Part shown: positions 7,609-17,033 of the stretch, piece after piece
Layout of the letters: the number at the start of each line of letters is the position of its first letter
Numbering within the stretch: position 1 is the stretch's first letter
Source: Spirirestis rafaelensis WJT71-NPBG6
GTDB lineage: Bacteria; Cyanobacteriota; Cyanobacteriia; Cyanobacteriales; Nostocaceae
DNA: 64,000 bases
NCBI GenBank assembly: GCA_019359015.1
Contig: JAHHID010000029.1
Coordinates: 1 to 64,000 of the forward strand
Reading direction: 5' to 3'
The notes under the pieces: generated by a model
What the model was told of the DNA's origin: nothing
Seen by the model: the letters and a program-made list of their open reading frames with translations, nothing else
The model's database searches: none
Position numbers and translations under genes: made by a program

Positions 7609-9821
7609 ATACTGAAGCGATCGGCAAACCGATGAACCGAGTTGATGGACGCGTGAAGGTGACAGGTGCAGCACGTTACTCGGCTGAATTCCCGATGGAA
7701 AATCTGGTTCATGCGGTGCTTATTGGCAGTTCTATTACCCGTGGAACTATTAAGAACATTGATACAAGCTGGGCAGAAAAATTACCAGGGGTAATCGCCA
7801 TCCTCACCCATCTCAACGCGCCCAAACTCAAAGAAATGCCAGATTCTTCAAAGGGAGGAGCCGTCGGCGAAGTCCGCATTCCCTTAGTAGATGGCAATAT
7901 ATATTACAATGGGCAATATATTGGTGTTGTAGTTGCCGATACCTTAGAACACGCCACCCACGCTGCATCTTTGGTGGACGTTGCTTACGAAGAGCAACCG
8001 TTTGTAACTCAGATAAAGCGCGAAAAAGCGGTTATGCCCAAGGGTGCCGTTGGGTTCAGACCAGCAGACATCGCACGCGGCAATTTAGAGCAAGGTTTGG
8101 CTGAAGCTGAGGTGCGGCTTGAAGAAACTTACACTACACCTACGGAAAATCATAATCCGATGGAAACCCACGCCACAACTGCTGTGTGGGAGGGTGATAA
8201 ACTCACCGTATATGATGCAACGCAGTATACATTTGGTCAGCGGAAAACCTTGGCGATCGGCTTCGGCATTCCTGAAGAAAATGTGCGTGTCGTCTGCCAT
8301 TTTATCGGCGGGGCGTTTGGGTGTAAAGGTACTATGTGGTCGCATGTGCCCCTGGCAGCTCTTGCTGCGCGTTTGGTGCGTCGTCCGGTGAAGTTAGTTT
8401 TGACACGTCAGCAGATGTTTACCGGAGTTGGACATCGAGCGGAAACAGAGCAGCAAATTATACTAGGGGCAAAACGTGATGGGCGGTTGACGGCGATCGC
8501 TCATAAAGGCATTTCCCACACTTGTGAAGAAGCAATCGGCGAATTCGTCGAACCGTTCACCGTGGCAACGCATATGCTATACGCCACCCAGAACTTGCAA
8601 ACCTCACAGCGGGTAGTCAAGGTTAACAAAGGGGAACCAACATACATGCGTGCTCCTGGGGAAACTCCGGGAACTTATGCCTTAGAATCGGCGATGGATG
8701 AACTCGCTTATAAGTTAAATTTAGACCCAATTGAATTGCGCTTGCGTAATTATGCAGAGACAGATCCCGATACAAAATTGCCCTGGTCAAGCAAGTCGCT
8801 GAAGGAATGTTACCAACTCGGTGCGGAGAAATTCGGTTGGTCGCGACGCAAAGGTCAACCGCGTTCGATGCGCGATGGGCGTTATTTAATTGGTATGGGC
8901 ATGGCAACAGCCACCTATCCTGTATATCGCTTTCCTGCCAGTGCCATAACCAAAATTATGCAAGATGGTAGCGTCGTTGTCCAAAGCGGCACGCACGAGA
9001 TGGGTACGGGTACGGCAACAGTGATGGCGCAAGTTATCGCGGATGTGCTGGGTGTGCCTGTGGAGCGGGTGCGATTTGAACTTGGTGATACTAATATGCC
9101 GAATGCCCCTGTTTCTGGCGGTTCGGCTACAGTTGGTTCAGTGGGTAGTGCAGTTGCCGGCGCAACAAAAGCTGCACGCGCAAAAGTGTTGGATATTGCC
9201 CGTGCAGATAAGCGATCGCCTCTTTACAACATCCCAGATACAGAAATCGCCTTTGAAGATGGGCAAATGTTTGTCAAAAGCGATAAAGGAAAAAGCGAAA
9301 GTTACGCAGATATACTCAAGCGGCAAAATCTTAAGCTGGTGGAAGCTAGCTTTGATGCCAAATTTGACGAAGAAAATAAGAAGTACTCAATGCACTCCTT
9401 TGGCGCACAATTTGTCGAGGTGCGTGTCGATCCAGACTTGGGTGAAGTGCGTGTGAAGCGGTTTGTGGGCGCTTTTGGTACAGGACGGATTTTGAATTTA
9501 AAGACAGCGCGATCGCAAATAATTGGCGGTATCACTATGGGCTTAGGGATGGCGCTATTTGAAGAAACTGTCACCGATCATCAATTTGGGCGCATCGTCA
9601 ACCCCAACCTTGGCGAGTACCACGTACCTGTAAACGCTGATGTTCCGGCAATTGAAGCTTATTTTGTCGAAGAGAAAGATCCCCACGTCAATGCGATCGG
9701 TGCTAAAGGTGTGGGCGAAATTGGCATCACTGGAGTAGCGGCAGCTGTGGCAAACGCAGTCTACCATGCGACTGGCAAGCGCATCCGCGATTTACCAATT
9801 ACACCAGACAAGTTGCTATAA
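7605..9821 (+). CDS. molybdopterin-binding catalytic subunit of aldehyde oxidoreductase (PaoC/YagR-like)
   Basis: Large catalytic subunit, 738 residues. The start is the ATG at 7605 that overlaps the upstream stop by four bases, preceded by gtaggagaa; the longer open frame from 7428 only shadows the previous gene. Recognisable parts are the N-terminal a/b hammerhead (GRVKVTGAARYSAEF), Mo-cofactor contacts GGAFGCKG (about residues 231-238) and GSATVGSVGSAVAG, and near the C-terminus KGVGEIGITG, whose Glu (about 704) is the conserved catalytic base of the family. It would oxidise aldehydes to acids with water as oxygen donor, probably with the molybdopterin-cytosine-dinucleotide cofactor. No cofactor-insertion chaperone (PaoD/XdhC type) is next to it in this window. 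Confidence 0.85.
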   Translation: MNTEAIGKPMNRVDGRVKVTGAARYSAEFPMENLVHAVLIGSSITRGTIKNIDTSWAEKLPGVIAILTHLNAPKLKEMPDSSKGGAVGEVRIPLVDGNIYYNGQYIGVVVADTLEHATHAASLVDVAYEEQPFVTQIKREKAVMPKGAVGFRPADIARGNLEQGLAEAEVRLEETYTTPTENHNPMETHATTAVWEGDKLTVYDATQYTFGQRKTLAIGFGIPEENVRVVCHFIGGAFGCKGTMWSHVPLAALAARLVRRPVKLVLTRQQMFTGVGHRAETEQQIILGAKRDGRLTAIAHKGISHTCEEAIGEFVEPFTVATHMLYATQNLQTSQRVVKVNKGEPTYMRAPGETPGTYALESAMDELAYKLNLDPIELRLRNYAETDPDTKLPWSSKSLKECYQLGAEKFGWSRRKGQPRSMRDGRYLIGMGMATATYPVYRFPASAITKIMQDGSVVVQSGTHEMGTGTATVMAQVIADVLGVPVERVRFELGDTNMPNAPVSGGSATVGSVGSAVAGATKAARAKVLDIARADKRSPLYNIPDTEIAFEDGQMFVKSDKGKSESYADILKRQNLKLVEASFDAKFDEENKKYSMHSFGAQFVEVRVDPDLGEVRVKRFVGAFGTGRILNLKTARSQIIGGITMGLGMALFEETVTDHQFGRIVNPNLGEYHVPVNADVPAIEAYFVEEKDPHVNAIGAKGVGEIGITGVAAAVANAVYHATGKRIRDLPITPDKLL

Positions 9822-9837
9822 TTCTCGTTCATAAAAA

Positions 9838-9975
9838 AGCCCCTCAGGCTATAAGCCTGGGGCTATACTAACAAAGCCTGCCTTCGCAGGCTGTGAGTAT
9901 TCAAGCCTGCGAAGGCAGGCTTCGTCCGTATAGCGATACCCTTCTAGGGTATTGCGACAAAATTGGGATGCTCCC
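9838..9975 (+). repeat. dispersed hairpin repeat cluster, copy 1
   Basis: A chain of small palindromes: gcccctcaggctataagcct followed by ggggc, then gcctgccttcgcaggc and its inverted partner gcctgcgaaggcaggc, then acccttctagggt, and a 29-base tail at 9947-9975 beginning gggtattgcgacaaaattgg. The whole or parts recur at 21361, 33750, 44030, 47945 and 52705. Read on the minus strand, the first hairpin is followed by a run of six T (9835-9840), so this copy could also act as a terminator for leftward transcription. Confidence 0.7.
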
Positions 9976-10067
9976 GTTGAGGTTCAAAGGCTCAACTTTG
10001 AGGTTCAAAGGCTCAAAGTTGAGGTTCAAAGGCTCAAAGTTGAGGTTCAAAGGCTCAACGTTGAGGT
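9976..10067 (+). repeat. 21-bp tandem repeat (three heptamers), four copies plus a partial
   Basis: Four near-identical 21-base units start at 9976, 9997, 10018 and 10039, with a partial fifth. Each unit is built from heptamers such as ttgaggt, tcaaagg and ctcaaag. Because 21 is a multiple of three, the array is open in several frames and gives heptad-like peptides (EVQRLKV), but there is no start context for a real gene. Heptamer-based short tandem repeats are known from filamentous cyanobacteria. It directly abuts the dispersed repeat tail ending at 9975. Confidence 0.75.
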
Positions 10068-10135
10068 AAACAATGCGATCGCTTGCTTTGTTTACACGCA
10101 ACTAATATCATATCCGGCGTTGGCACACATATAGT

Positions 10136-10160
10136 AGAGACGTTCCGCCAGAACGTTTCT
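10136..10160. repeat. palindromic agagacg repeat, copy 1
   Basis: agagacgttc and gaacgtttct face each other around cgcca. It belongs to a family of short palindromes with AGAGACG arms found also at 29631, 42721, 55346 and 55466. Confidence 0.55.
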
Positions 10161-10220
10161 AGATGTAAAAATTTGAAATTCATCCTCTGATTCAGCAACG
10201 CCGTATCTCAATTTCAGCCA

Positions 10221-10236
10221 AATAGCGGTATAGTCA
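10221..10236 (+). promoter_or_regulatory. shared promoter-like motif aatagcggtatagtca, copy 2
   Basis: Identical over 16 bases to 2462-2477. Here it ends 30 bases before the ATG of the second haemagglutinin gene (now a pseudogene), a distance suitable for a -10 element (TATAGT) with a short leader. A Shine-Dalgarno-like gagg follows at 10249-10253. If active, it would now drive the TPR-CHAT gene downstream. Confidence 0.5.
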
Positions 10237-10266
10237 GTAAAAAGCCCAGAGGAGCATCTCCAGTTT

Positions 10267-10873
10267 ATGAAACTGCTTTTTATGCGATTCTGGCTGATTA
10301 AAGCTAGTGCGCTATTATTTTTATTTAGTTCTCAGTCAACAGTTGCTCAGATTATCCCCGATGCAACCTACCAGTAAACTCCAGAGTCACACAACAGGGA
10401 AACACCAACCTGATTGAACAAGGAACAACCGCAGGAACGAACCTATTTCACAGCTTTGAATCATTTTCTGTTCCAACTGGTGGCACTGCTTTCTTTAACA
10501 ACGCTTTAAATATTCAAAATATTATCAGTCGCGTAACGGGTAAATCTATTTCTAATATCGATGGTTTAATCCGCGCTTCGGGTAAAGCAAACTTATTCTT
10601 GATTAATCCCAATGGAATCGTATTTAGTCAAAATGCAAAGTTAGATATTGGCGGTTCATTTTTGGCAAGTACTGCTAATGCCATTGAATTTGGCAATCAA
10701 GGCTTTTTCAGCGCTTCAAATCCAGAAGCGTCTCTCCCCTTGCTCACAGTAAAGGTGAAGTAACTTTAATAGCCTCTGCGCCCAGTATTCATGCAAATAA
10801 ATTTTTGTCAAGCCCCACACTTGCCCAAATTAAGCACTCGTTAGTCAAGATTGAACTGAAGTCAAGGAAATGA
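10267..10873 (+). pseudogene. filamentous haemagglutinin (TPS) gene with frameshift and large internal deletion
   Basis: The ATG at 10267 opens a signal peptide ([22 protein letters not shown]...VAQIIPDAT) that stops after 36 codons at TAA 10375. A one-base slip near 10370 restores the TPS domain in the next frame: [42 protein letters not shown], close to the intact gene at 3143. After LLTV the sequence jumps, out of frame, to KGEVTLIAS, which in the intact gene (KGDVTLIAS) lies only 18 residues from the C-terminus. So nearly the whole beta-helix has been deleted. The restored tail frame ends at TGA 10871-10873, overlapping the ATG of the TPR-CHAT gene by four bases, showing that haemagglutinin and CHAT protein were once translationally coupled. 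Confidence 0.8.
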
Positions 10874-13821
10874 GAAGAAAACGCTGGCGATTTTTTGTAG
10901 CGGTACAACATTTTTTAAAGAATAAACTTATTGTAGAAGTTAGGAAAAAACCTTTCCCCTTCCCCCTCTTCCTAATCTCGTTATTTATCGCTTTGGGGAT
11001 AATTTCATCGCCGGTGTTTTCTCAAGTGCAAACGCCAAATGGTGAAATATTGATTCAACAAGGTCGAAAACTCTATGAAGCTGGAGAGTTATCGACAGCG
11101 GTGACGATTTTACAACAAGCAGCAGATGCTTCGCGATTTTCAAAAGATAAACTGGGAGAAGCGATCGCTTTAAGTAATCTCTCCTTAGCTTTTAAGCAAC
11201 TCGGACAGTGGGAAAAAGCAGGTCATGCGATCGCTCAAAGTCTACAAATTTTAACAGCCTTAGAAAATACGCCAAATTCCGCATCAGTTCTCGCGCAAAC
11301 ATTAGAGATTCAGGGAAACCTGCAATTAGAACTAGGTAAAGCAGAACTTGCTTTAGGCACATGGAAACAAGCTGAGAAGATTTATATTAAAGCAGGTGAT
11401 GAAGTTGGCAAAACTCGCACCTTAATTAACCAAAGCATCGCGCAACAAGCTTTAGGGCAATACTTACAATCTCGCATGGCATTAAACGAGATATACGAGG
11501 GTCTAAAAAAGGAACCAGACTCATTGGTTAAAGCTACCGCATTACGCAGCCTGAGTGATGTGATGCAATTAATTGGTGATTTAGAAAAATCTTTAAAAGT
11601 TTTGCTCGAAAGTCGAGACATAGCCGAAAAATTACAATCTCCTTCGGAAATAAGCGCCGTTTTGCTGAGTTTAGGTAACATTCACGCAGCTTTAGGTAAC
11701 AGACAATTCCACCAAGACACAACCACTTTTGAAGAGTATACGCCCTTGCATTATTTAAGCAGGTCTGCCTCTTTGAAAGACCCAAAAGTTATCAAATTTT
11801 ACCAGCAGGCAGTGGAATATTACTCAGAAGCTGCTACTACATCTACTTCACCGCTTGGGCAAATACAAGCACAAGTAAATCGACTGAGTATGTTGTTGGA
11901 ACTACAAAAATGGTCGCAAGCACAACAATTATCGTCTGAGATACAGTTAAAGCTGACCAAAATACCACCTAGCCAGACGGCAATTTCTGCCCAAATTCAC
12001 TTAGCTCAGAGTTTGGTCTACTTAAAAGAATCTACCAGTGCAAACATCCCGTCCTGGAAAGAAATTGCTCAAAGTTTGGCAACAGCGATTCAAAAAGCTA
12101 GAAGCATTGACGATAAGCGTTCTGAAGTTTATGCTCTCGGTGCCCTTGGTGGATTGTATCTGAAAACCCAAGACGTAGCTAACGCCCAGAAGTTGACCCA
12201 GCAAGCTTTGATACAAGCTCAGGCAATTCAAGCTAAGGATATTGCTTATCTTTGGCAATGGCAATTAGGACAGATACTCAAAATTAAACGCGATATTACT
12301 GGAGCGATCGCCTCCTATAGTGAAGCAGTAAATACCTTGACATTTTTACGCAATGATTTGATTGCCCTAAATCCAGATGTGCAATTTACCTTTCGGGATA
12401 ATGTAGAACCTGTATATCGCCAATTAGTTGATTTACTCCTGCAACCCGTAGGGGAGAGAGGGGGAGAGGGGAGCAGGGGGGGAGCAGGGAGCAGGGAGGC
12501 AGGGGGAGCAGGGGGAGCAGGGGAAGCAGGGGAAGCAGGGGGAGCAGGGGGAGCAAAGGGAGAGGAATTTTGCCCAATGACCCCTTCGGGGTTCGCCAGT
12601 CGCTCATGGGGGAGACCCCCAAGACCGCGCTGGCTCACCAATGCCCCATGCCCATTGCCCACTGCCCAATTCTCAGTAAGTCAAGATAACTTAAAGCAAG
12701 CCAGAAATGTGATTGAAGCTTTGCAATTAAGTGAACTAGAGAACTTTTTTCGGGAAGCTTGTTTACAAGCGAAACCAAAACAAATTGATGAGGTGGTTGA
12801 CAAAATTGGTTCGACAGCAGCAGTTGTTTATCCAATTATTTTAAAAGACCGCATAGAAATTATTCTCAAGTTACCCAATCAAAGCGAACTTAGCCACTAT
12901 ACAACTTACAAAAAGGCGAAAGAAGTTGAAAGTACGCTAGATAAATTAGGAGAATATCTCAAAGAACCCGACCGGATTAATGATGTTAAAGAACTCTCCC
13001 AAAAGCTGTATGGATGGTTAATTCAACCAGTGGAAGCTGATTTAGCAAAGACAAACATAAAAACATTAGTATTCGTACTAGATGGTTCTTTGCGAAATAT
13101 TCCGATGAGTGTTCTTTATGACGAAAAACAGAAACAATATTTAATCGAAAAGTATGCGATCGCCTTAGCTCCTGGTTTACAACTTATTGATCCCAAACCT
13201 TTGCAAAGAGGAGAATTAAATATTTTAATTGCCGGAGTTAGTGAACAACGTCAAATCGAAGGTCGCTCATTTGCTCGGCTCAACAACGTAGTAGTGGAAT
13301 TAGATAAAATTCAGTCAGCAATACCCAAAAATCAAGAACTTATTAATCACACTTTTACAAAAACAAATGTCCAAAACAAAATTAAAGAAGCACCATTTAG
13401 TGTAGTTCACATAGCGACTCACGGTGAGTTTAGTTCTAACGCCGAGAAAACCTTTATTCTCACTTGGGAACGGCTGTTAAAAGTAAAAGATTTTGATACC
13501 TTATTGCGGCTTCGTCAGACAAGCGATCGCGCAATTGAATTACTTGTCCTTAGTGCTTGTCAAACCGCTAGTGGTGACAAGCGAGCTACCTTAGGACTAG
13601 CGGGAATAGCCGTGCGAGCCGGCGCACGCAGTACTTTAGCAACTTTGTGGTCGGTGGAAGACGAATCAACTGCGGAACTGATGAATCAATTTTATCAAGA
13701 ATTAGCAGATGGCAAAGAAACTAAAGTCGAAGCTTTGCGTCAAGCTCAACTTGCTTTATTAGCTAAATATAAAACTCCTTATTTTTGGGCACCTTATGTT
13801 TTAGTCGGAAATTGGCTTTAA
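10870..13821 (+). CDS. TPR and CHAT domain protein (caspase-like protease family)
   Basis: A 983-residue protein. A basic N-terminus and hydrophobic stretch (about residues 34-52, ending ...SSPVFSQ) suggest export or membrane anchoring. Tetratricopeptide repeats fill about residues 60-500. The C-terminal CHAT domain (about 690-983) has the His of VHIATHGEF (about 845) and the Cys of [12 protein letters not shown] (about 895), the catalytic dyad of this clan CD (caspase/separase-like) family. A 75-residue low-complexity insert (about 527-601) sits between TPRs and CHAT. Its start overlaps the haemagglutinin pseudogene's stop, so the two genes formed one unit. Substrate unknown; the neighbouring adhesin or its regulators are plausible targets. 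In type III-E systems a CHAT protease (Csx29) is activated by a partner, but no CRISPR genes are here. Confidence 0.85.
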   Translation: MRRKRWRFFVAVQHFLKNKLIVEVRKKPFPFPLFLISLFIALGIISSPVFSQVQTPNGEILIQQGRKLYEAGELSTAVTILQQAADASRFSKDKLGEAIALSNLSLAFKQLGQWEKAGHAIAQSLQILTALENTPNSASVLAQTLEIQGNLQLELGKAELALGTWKQAEKIYIKAGDEVGKTRTLINQSIAQQALGQYLQSRMALNEIYEGLKKEPDSLVKATALRSLSDVMQLIGDLEKSLKVLLESRDIAEKLQSPSEISAVLLSLGNIHAALGNRQFHQDTTTFEEYTPLHYLSRSASLKDPKVIKFYQQAVEYYSEAATTSTSPLGQIQAQVNRLSMLLELQKWSQAQQLSSEIQLKLTKIPPSQTAISAQIHLAQSLVYLKESTSANIPSWKEIAQSLATAIQKARSIDDKRSEVYALGALGGLYLKTQDVANAQKLTQQALIQAQAIQAKDIAYLWQWQLGQILKIKRDITGAIASYSEAVNTLTFLRNDLIALNPDVQFTFRDNVEPVYRQLVDLLLQPVGERGGEGSRGGAGSREAGGAGGAGEAGEAGGAGGAKGEEFCPMTPSGFASRSWGRPPRPRWLTNAPCPLPTAQFSVSQDNLKQARNVIEALQLSELENFFREACLQAKPKQIDEVVDKIGSTAAVVYPIILKDRIEIILKLPNQSELSHYTTYKKAKEVESTLDKLGEYLKEPDRINDVKELSQKLYGWLIQPVEADLAKTNIKTLVFVLDGSLRNIPMSVLYDEKQKQYLIEKYAIALAPGLQLIDPKPLQRGELNILIAGVSEQRQIEGRSFARLNNVVVELDKIQSAIPKNQELINHTFTKTNVQNKIKEAPFSVVHIATHGEFSSNAEKTFILTWERLLKVKDFDTLLRLRQTSDRAIELLVLSACQTASGDKRATLGLAGIAVRAGARSTLATLWSVEDESTAELMNQFYQELADGKETKVEALRQAQLALLAKYKTPYFWAPYVLVGNWL
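12447..12672 (+). repeat. in-frame low-complexity insertion in the TPR-CHAT gene
   Basis: A purine-rich tract made of ggggagcag-like units is followed by a dispersed palindromic element (ccccttcggggttcgcc, gctcatgggggagaccccc) and by cccattgcccactgccc, the same arrangement as the non-coding repeat at 60420-60690. It encodes a Gly/Ala/Glu-rich then Pro/Arg-rich stretch not expected in this family; the flanking LLLQP and SQDNLKQAR would normally be nearly adjacent. Confidence 0.75.
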
Positions 13822-13891
13822 ATTCGTAGTAAGCACTTCAGTGCATAAAATAGACTTAAAATAAGCCTTGAAACCCCTACTACAAAAATCA

Positions 13892-14635
13892 TCACTTTTT
13901 CACTTCTCCCAGAATCGGTTTTTCGGCTAAATTCTCCAAGCCAATATTTTGCAATAAATTAGCCCAATCATTAATAAAGACGGTATTTTTAGGTTCAGCA
14001 ATACGAAGTTTAGCTAACTCGTTTAAAGCAGAATACCAAATACCATTTTGAGCATAAATAGCAATGCGCGATCGCGGTGTGGTAGCTGCTTGCAAAAGTT
14101 GCTCTAATTCGGGTTTAAGCGCTTCTCTTTGCACCCATCCGCGCACAAATACCGGGTTAGATAAATTTTGCTGACTACAGTAAAGTTTAAAGTACCATTG
14201 ATAGCTTTTATTAAGTTCTAACGTTACTGTAGACGGTACGCTCAGGCTAACTATACCTGGTGTTCCCAGCAGTTTAAAACGAGTTCGGTAAATATCATTG
14301 TTTGCTTCATCCTGCAAGGCAAACTCCCCACCTAATGTATTACTAAGCTGATAAGGAACGAAAAACCAAAAGGTAGGATGTTCCTCAACCGTTAAACCCG
14401 GATTTTGAGCAGGTATTAAGGCAGTAAGTGGCACTTCCATAGGTGGACATTCTCCCCGACTTCCCGTTCCTACCCTTTTGGAAGGTCTACCCCGACTTGA
14501 TCCATCTGCTTCCTTTTGATTGAAGCGAATTTGTATATTATTAGACTGATTAAGTGCCATGACTGGCATCATGTAGCTGATGCACAGCGATGTCAAAATA
14601 ATGCTAAATGCACGTTTGATTTTTTCATTAATCAT
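13892..14635 (-). CDS. DUF928 family secreted protein
   Basis: A 247-residue protein with an N-terminal signal peptide (about 1-27). The mature region shows the DUF928 pattern: GRPSKRVGTGSRGECPP, then LTALIPAQN...GLTVEEHPTFWFFVPY, followed by a beta-rich middle and a helical C-terminus ending in ANLLQNIGLENL. DUF928 is almost confined to cyanobacteria and has no known function; it often lies next to CHAT/CHASE2 genes. It is the last gene of the leftward operon, 38 bases after the CHAT-CHASE2 gene, and converges on the TPR-CHAT gene 70 bases away. Predicted location is the periplasm or the cell surface. Confidence 0.8.
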   Translation of the reverse strand: MINEKIKRAFSIILTSLCISYMMPVMALNQSNNIQIRFNQKEADGSSRGRPSKRVGTGSRGECPPMEVPLTALIPAQNPGLTVEEHPTFWFFVPYQLSNTLGGEFALQDEANNDIYRTRFKLLGTPGIVSLSVPSTVTLELNKSYQWYFKLYCSQQNLSNPVFVRGWVQREALKPELEQLLQAATTPRSRIAIYAQNGIWYSALNELAKLRIAEPKNTVFINDWANLLQNIGLENLAEKPILGEVKK

Positions 14636-14673
14636 TAGTCACCTAAAGTATGAAAATCTCTCTTCCCTAGTCC

Positions 14674-17013
14674 CTAGTCCCTAGTGTATACTGCCACAAT
14701 TGCACTACAAGCTAAGAAAACTAAGGCTGAGGGAACAAGCGGTATCCATAGCCCTTGTATTAATATATAAAGGCAAACACCATATAACATAGCCAGATTG
14801 GTGGCGATCGCTATTCCTAAGTATAATGGTGAGCGGAAGTACCAAGCAATGATACCTCCCCCAATAGACCAGTACCAAATCCACAAGACTTCACACCATT
14901 TCGGCAAGACCGATAATAGTGGTCTGCGATCCAACACAGCACTGAGAATTTGACTTACCATATGCGCTTGAACGACTATCCCTGCCATCCTTTGGTAGGG
15001 CATTTTTTGCGCGGTGTAGGGAGTAAACCAATAGTCATGAAAACTTTCAGCAGTGGTGCCAATCATGACAATGCGATCGCGCACTAAATCTGGCGTAAGT
15101 TCATTCTTGAGAACTTGTTTAAGTGTAACTTGTGGAGCAATTTGAGGTGAGGAACGCCAGTTAAGCAGCACTTGATGACCTAAATTATCGATTCCGTGAT
15201 AACCCCCGCTGTTTGACTCCAAGTTTTTGAAGACGACATTGCTAAACTGCAAGTTTTTTTCAGAAGTAAGTTGTGGTGTAATCCCCAAATCAGCTAAGTA
15301 ACGGCTAGCTAAACGAAAGCTGAAAGATTTGTCTGTTAAACAAGGAAGTGCTGGTGCCATCGCCAATAATTGCCGGCGGATCACTTCGTCGGGATCGGTT
15401 AAAACATCACTAAAACCTTGGCGTTGCACACTCACTTCTGGAGGTGGGGGGACACCTGGGTTTTTGTCATCTTCACTGGTTTTGCAAATAGCGAAAAAGC
15501 GATCGCTATTTTTCATTGTCTTCGCTAAATCTGCATAATCTGCGCTGACTGGATTCTCGCGATAAATATCTAAGCCGATAGCTCGCGGTTCAAACTCTTC
15601 TAATTTTTTCACAACGAGTGCCAAAGTTTTGTCTGATAATGAGGCTCCACCTCTTTCTTTGGCGTTTTGTGCGCGAACATCAGTTTCGGTTACTGAAACG
15701 ACTAAGATGCGTTGATCTTGTGCTTCATAAGGACGCGATCGCATGACATGATCGAAAGACTTCAATTCTGATGACTGCAAAATCCCAAGCGATCGCATTC
15801 CTATTATCAAAGCAGTTACGAGCAAGCTGACTTGAAAAGCGATCGGCAGAATACGTCCCCTTGGTAAGCATTTGCGGGTAGGAGCAAGAATCGGTTTTTG
15901 CCAAACTAGCGGTGCTTCAGATGGGTTCAGACACATCACAGGTAACCAACTAGCACACGGAAAGTCATTTTCTAAGCCCTGCAACCTATCTTGTGCTTCT
16001 CGCACCGCCAAATAAAAAGACTCACCATCAGCAAATGCAGAGAGAAAATGCTTCAAAAATTCTTGTGCAACTAAATCTGGCACAGGTTCGCGCATGACAA
16101 TCATTTGCGGAATGTGCAAAGAAGCTAACGGACGCGCCAATCCCAGTCCATCGCAGGAGTTAAAAATAGCTAAACGTAACCCGCGAGCGATCGCTGCTTT
16201 CAGCGCATTTTTCAACTGAGGAACCGTCAGACAATCATTTTTATTAATATGAATTCGCCCGGTTTCTCCATCAGCTTGAGTTGACCCATGTCCAGCAAAA
16301 AAAAGAATATCCCAACCCTGTTTATCCCACAGCCATTTATCTAATTCTTGTCGTTGTGGCTCAACTAAAAAAATTGTTTCCGCACTTGGTAATTGTTCTA
16401 AAATTGCTCTATCTTTTTGAACATCAATTCCTTCACTATTGCCAATAATCGCTAAAATTCTTAACTTATTCCCTGATTTTTTTGGTAATGGCTTAACTCG
16501 TTCAATTTCTGAAGCACTAATGCCGACTATGCTTGATTGGTAATCTTCAAAAAAATCCCACAGATGCCAAGGAAGTCGTTTTACTTGTTCATCTTCTGTT
16601 GCCAAAATTACCCGAATTTCATCATGAGTATCTAATGTTGTGCGTAATTTTTGGTCTATATTGCGAAATTCCTCGGACTTGAGCCAAGTATTGATTTCCT
16701 GAGATAAATCATCACATAAACTCTTAAAATCCATTGAGGAAATGTTGGTTACGTCCTCTTGATCTATTTCAAAATCTTCATCTTTATCTGCCACGCGTCT
16801 CCGCCAACCCAAAGTAGGGTAAAGCGCTTCATAAAGCAACTCATAAAGTAACTGCCAACGTCCGTAGGTTTGCCAAAGATCCGGCGCGGCTGGTAAGCTG
16901 CCTGTAAATTGCATGGCAATAGGATTGCTTTCTTCCCATAGCTGAAGTGTCACCGAGGGAAAGCCCCGCTTTAAGTCGCCTCTTCCCAAATTTAATACAA
17001 CTAATTTACTCAT
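14674..17013 (-). CDS. CHAT-CHASE2 fusion, membrane sensor with caspase-like domain
   Basis: A 779-residue protein. The N-terminal half is a CHAT protease-like domain with FFAGHGST (His about 241) and FNSCDGLG (Cys about 284). A membrane segment (about 390-410) precedes a CHASE2 extracytoplasmic sensor domain (RILVVSVTETDVR, ARAIGLDIYRENPV-like core, HDYWFTPY) at about 425-700. Two or three further membrane helices close the protein. CHASE2 usually feeds kinases or cyclases; here the output is a putative protease, which suggests an external signal controlling proteolysis. Its last codons run into a heptamer repeat (tagtccc, three copies, 14662-14686). It lies 20 bases after the DUF1822 gene in the same operon. 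Confidence 0.85.
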   Translation of the reverse strand: MSKLVVLNLGRGDLKRGFPSVTLQLWEESNPIAMQFTGSLPAAPDLWQTYGRWQLLYELLYEALYPTLGWRRRVADKDEDFEIDQEDVTNISSMDFKSLCDDLSQEINTWLKSEEFRNIDQKLRTTLDTHDEIRVILATEDEQVKRLPWHLWDFFEDYQSSIVGISASEIERVKPLPKKSGNKLRILAIIGNSEGIDVQKDRAILEQLPSAETIFLVEPQRQELDKWLWDKQGWDILFFAGHGSTQADGETGRIHINKNDCLTVPQLKNALKAAIARGLRLAIFNSCDGLGLARPLASLHIPQMIVMREPVPDLVAQEFLKHFLSAFADGESFYLAVREAQDRLQGLENDFPCASWLPVMCLNPSEAPLVWQKPILAPTRKCLPRGRILPIAFQVSLLVTALIIGMRSLGILQSSELKSFDHVMRSRPYEAQDQRILVVSVTETDVRAQNAKERGGASLSDKTLALVVKKLEEFEPRAIGLDIYRENPVSADYADLAKTMKNSDRFFAICKTSEDDKNPGVPPPPEVSVQRQGFSDVLTDPDEVIRRQLLAMAPALPCLTDKSFSFRLASRYLADLGITPQLTSEKNLQFSNVVFKNLESNSGGYHGIDNLGHQVLLNWRSSPQIAPQVTLKQVLKNELTPDLVRDRIVMIGTTAESFHDYWFTPYTAQKMPYQRMAGIVVQAHMVSQILSAVLDRRPLLSVLPKWCEVLWIWYWSIGGGIIAWYFRSPLYLGIAIATNLAMLYGVCLYILIQGLWIPLVPSALVFLACSAIVAVYTRD

Positions 17014-17033
17014 GCCTGGAAATTAACCAGCGG

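Noticed and set aside
9952-10134. 60-residue EVQRLKV heptad protein (coiled coil)
   Set aside because: It is the translation of the 21-bp tandem repeat, and the opposite strand is equally open. The heptad look comes from the repeat period.
12315-12662. Minus-strand Pro/Leu-rich ORFs inside the TPR-CHAT gene
   Set aside because: They read the reverse of the G-rich low-complexity insert and have no family features.
10870-13821. Type III-E CRISPR (Csx29-like) association of the CHAT protein
   Set aside because: No Cas7-11-like or other cas gene and no array is in the window; the CHAT similarity alone does not support it.
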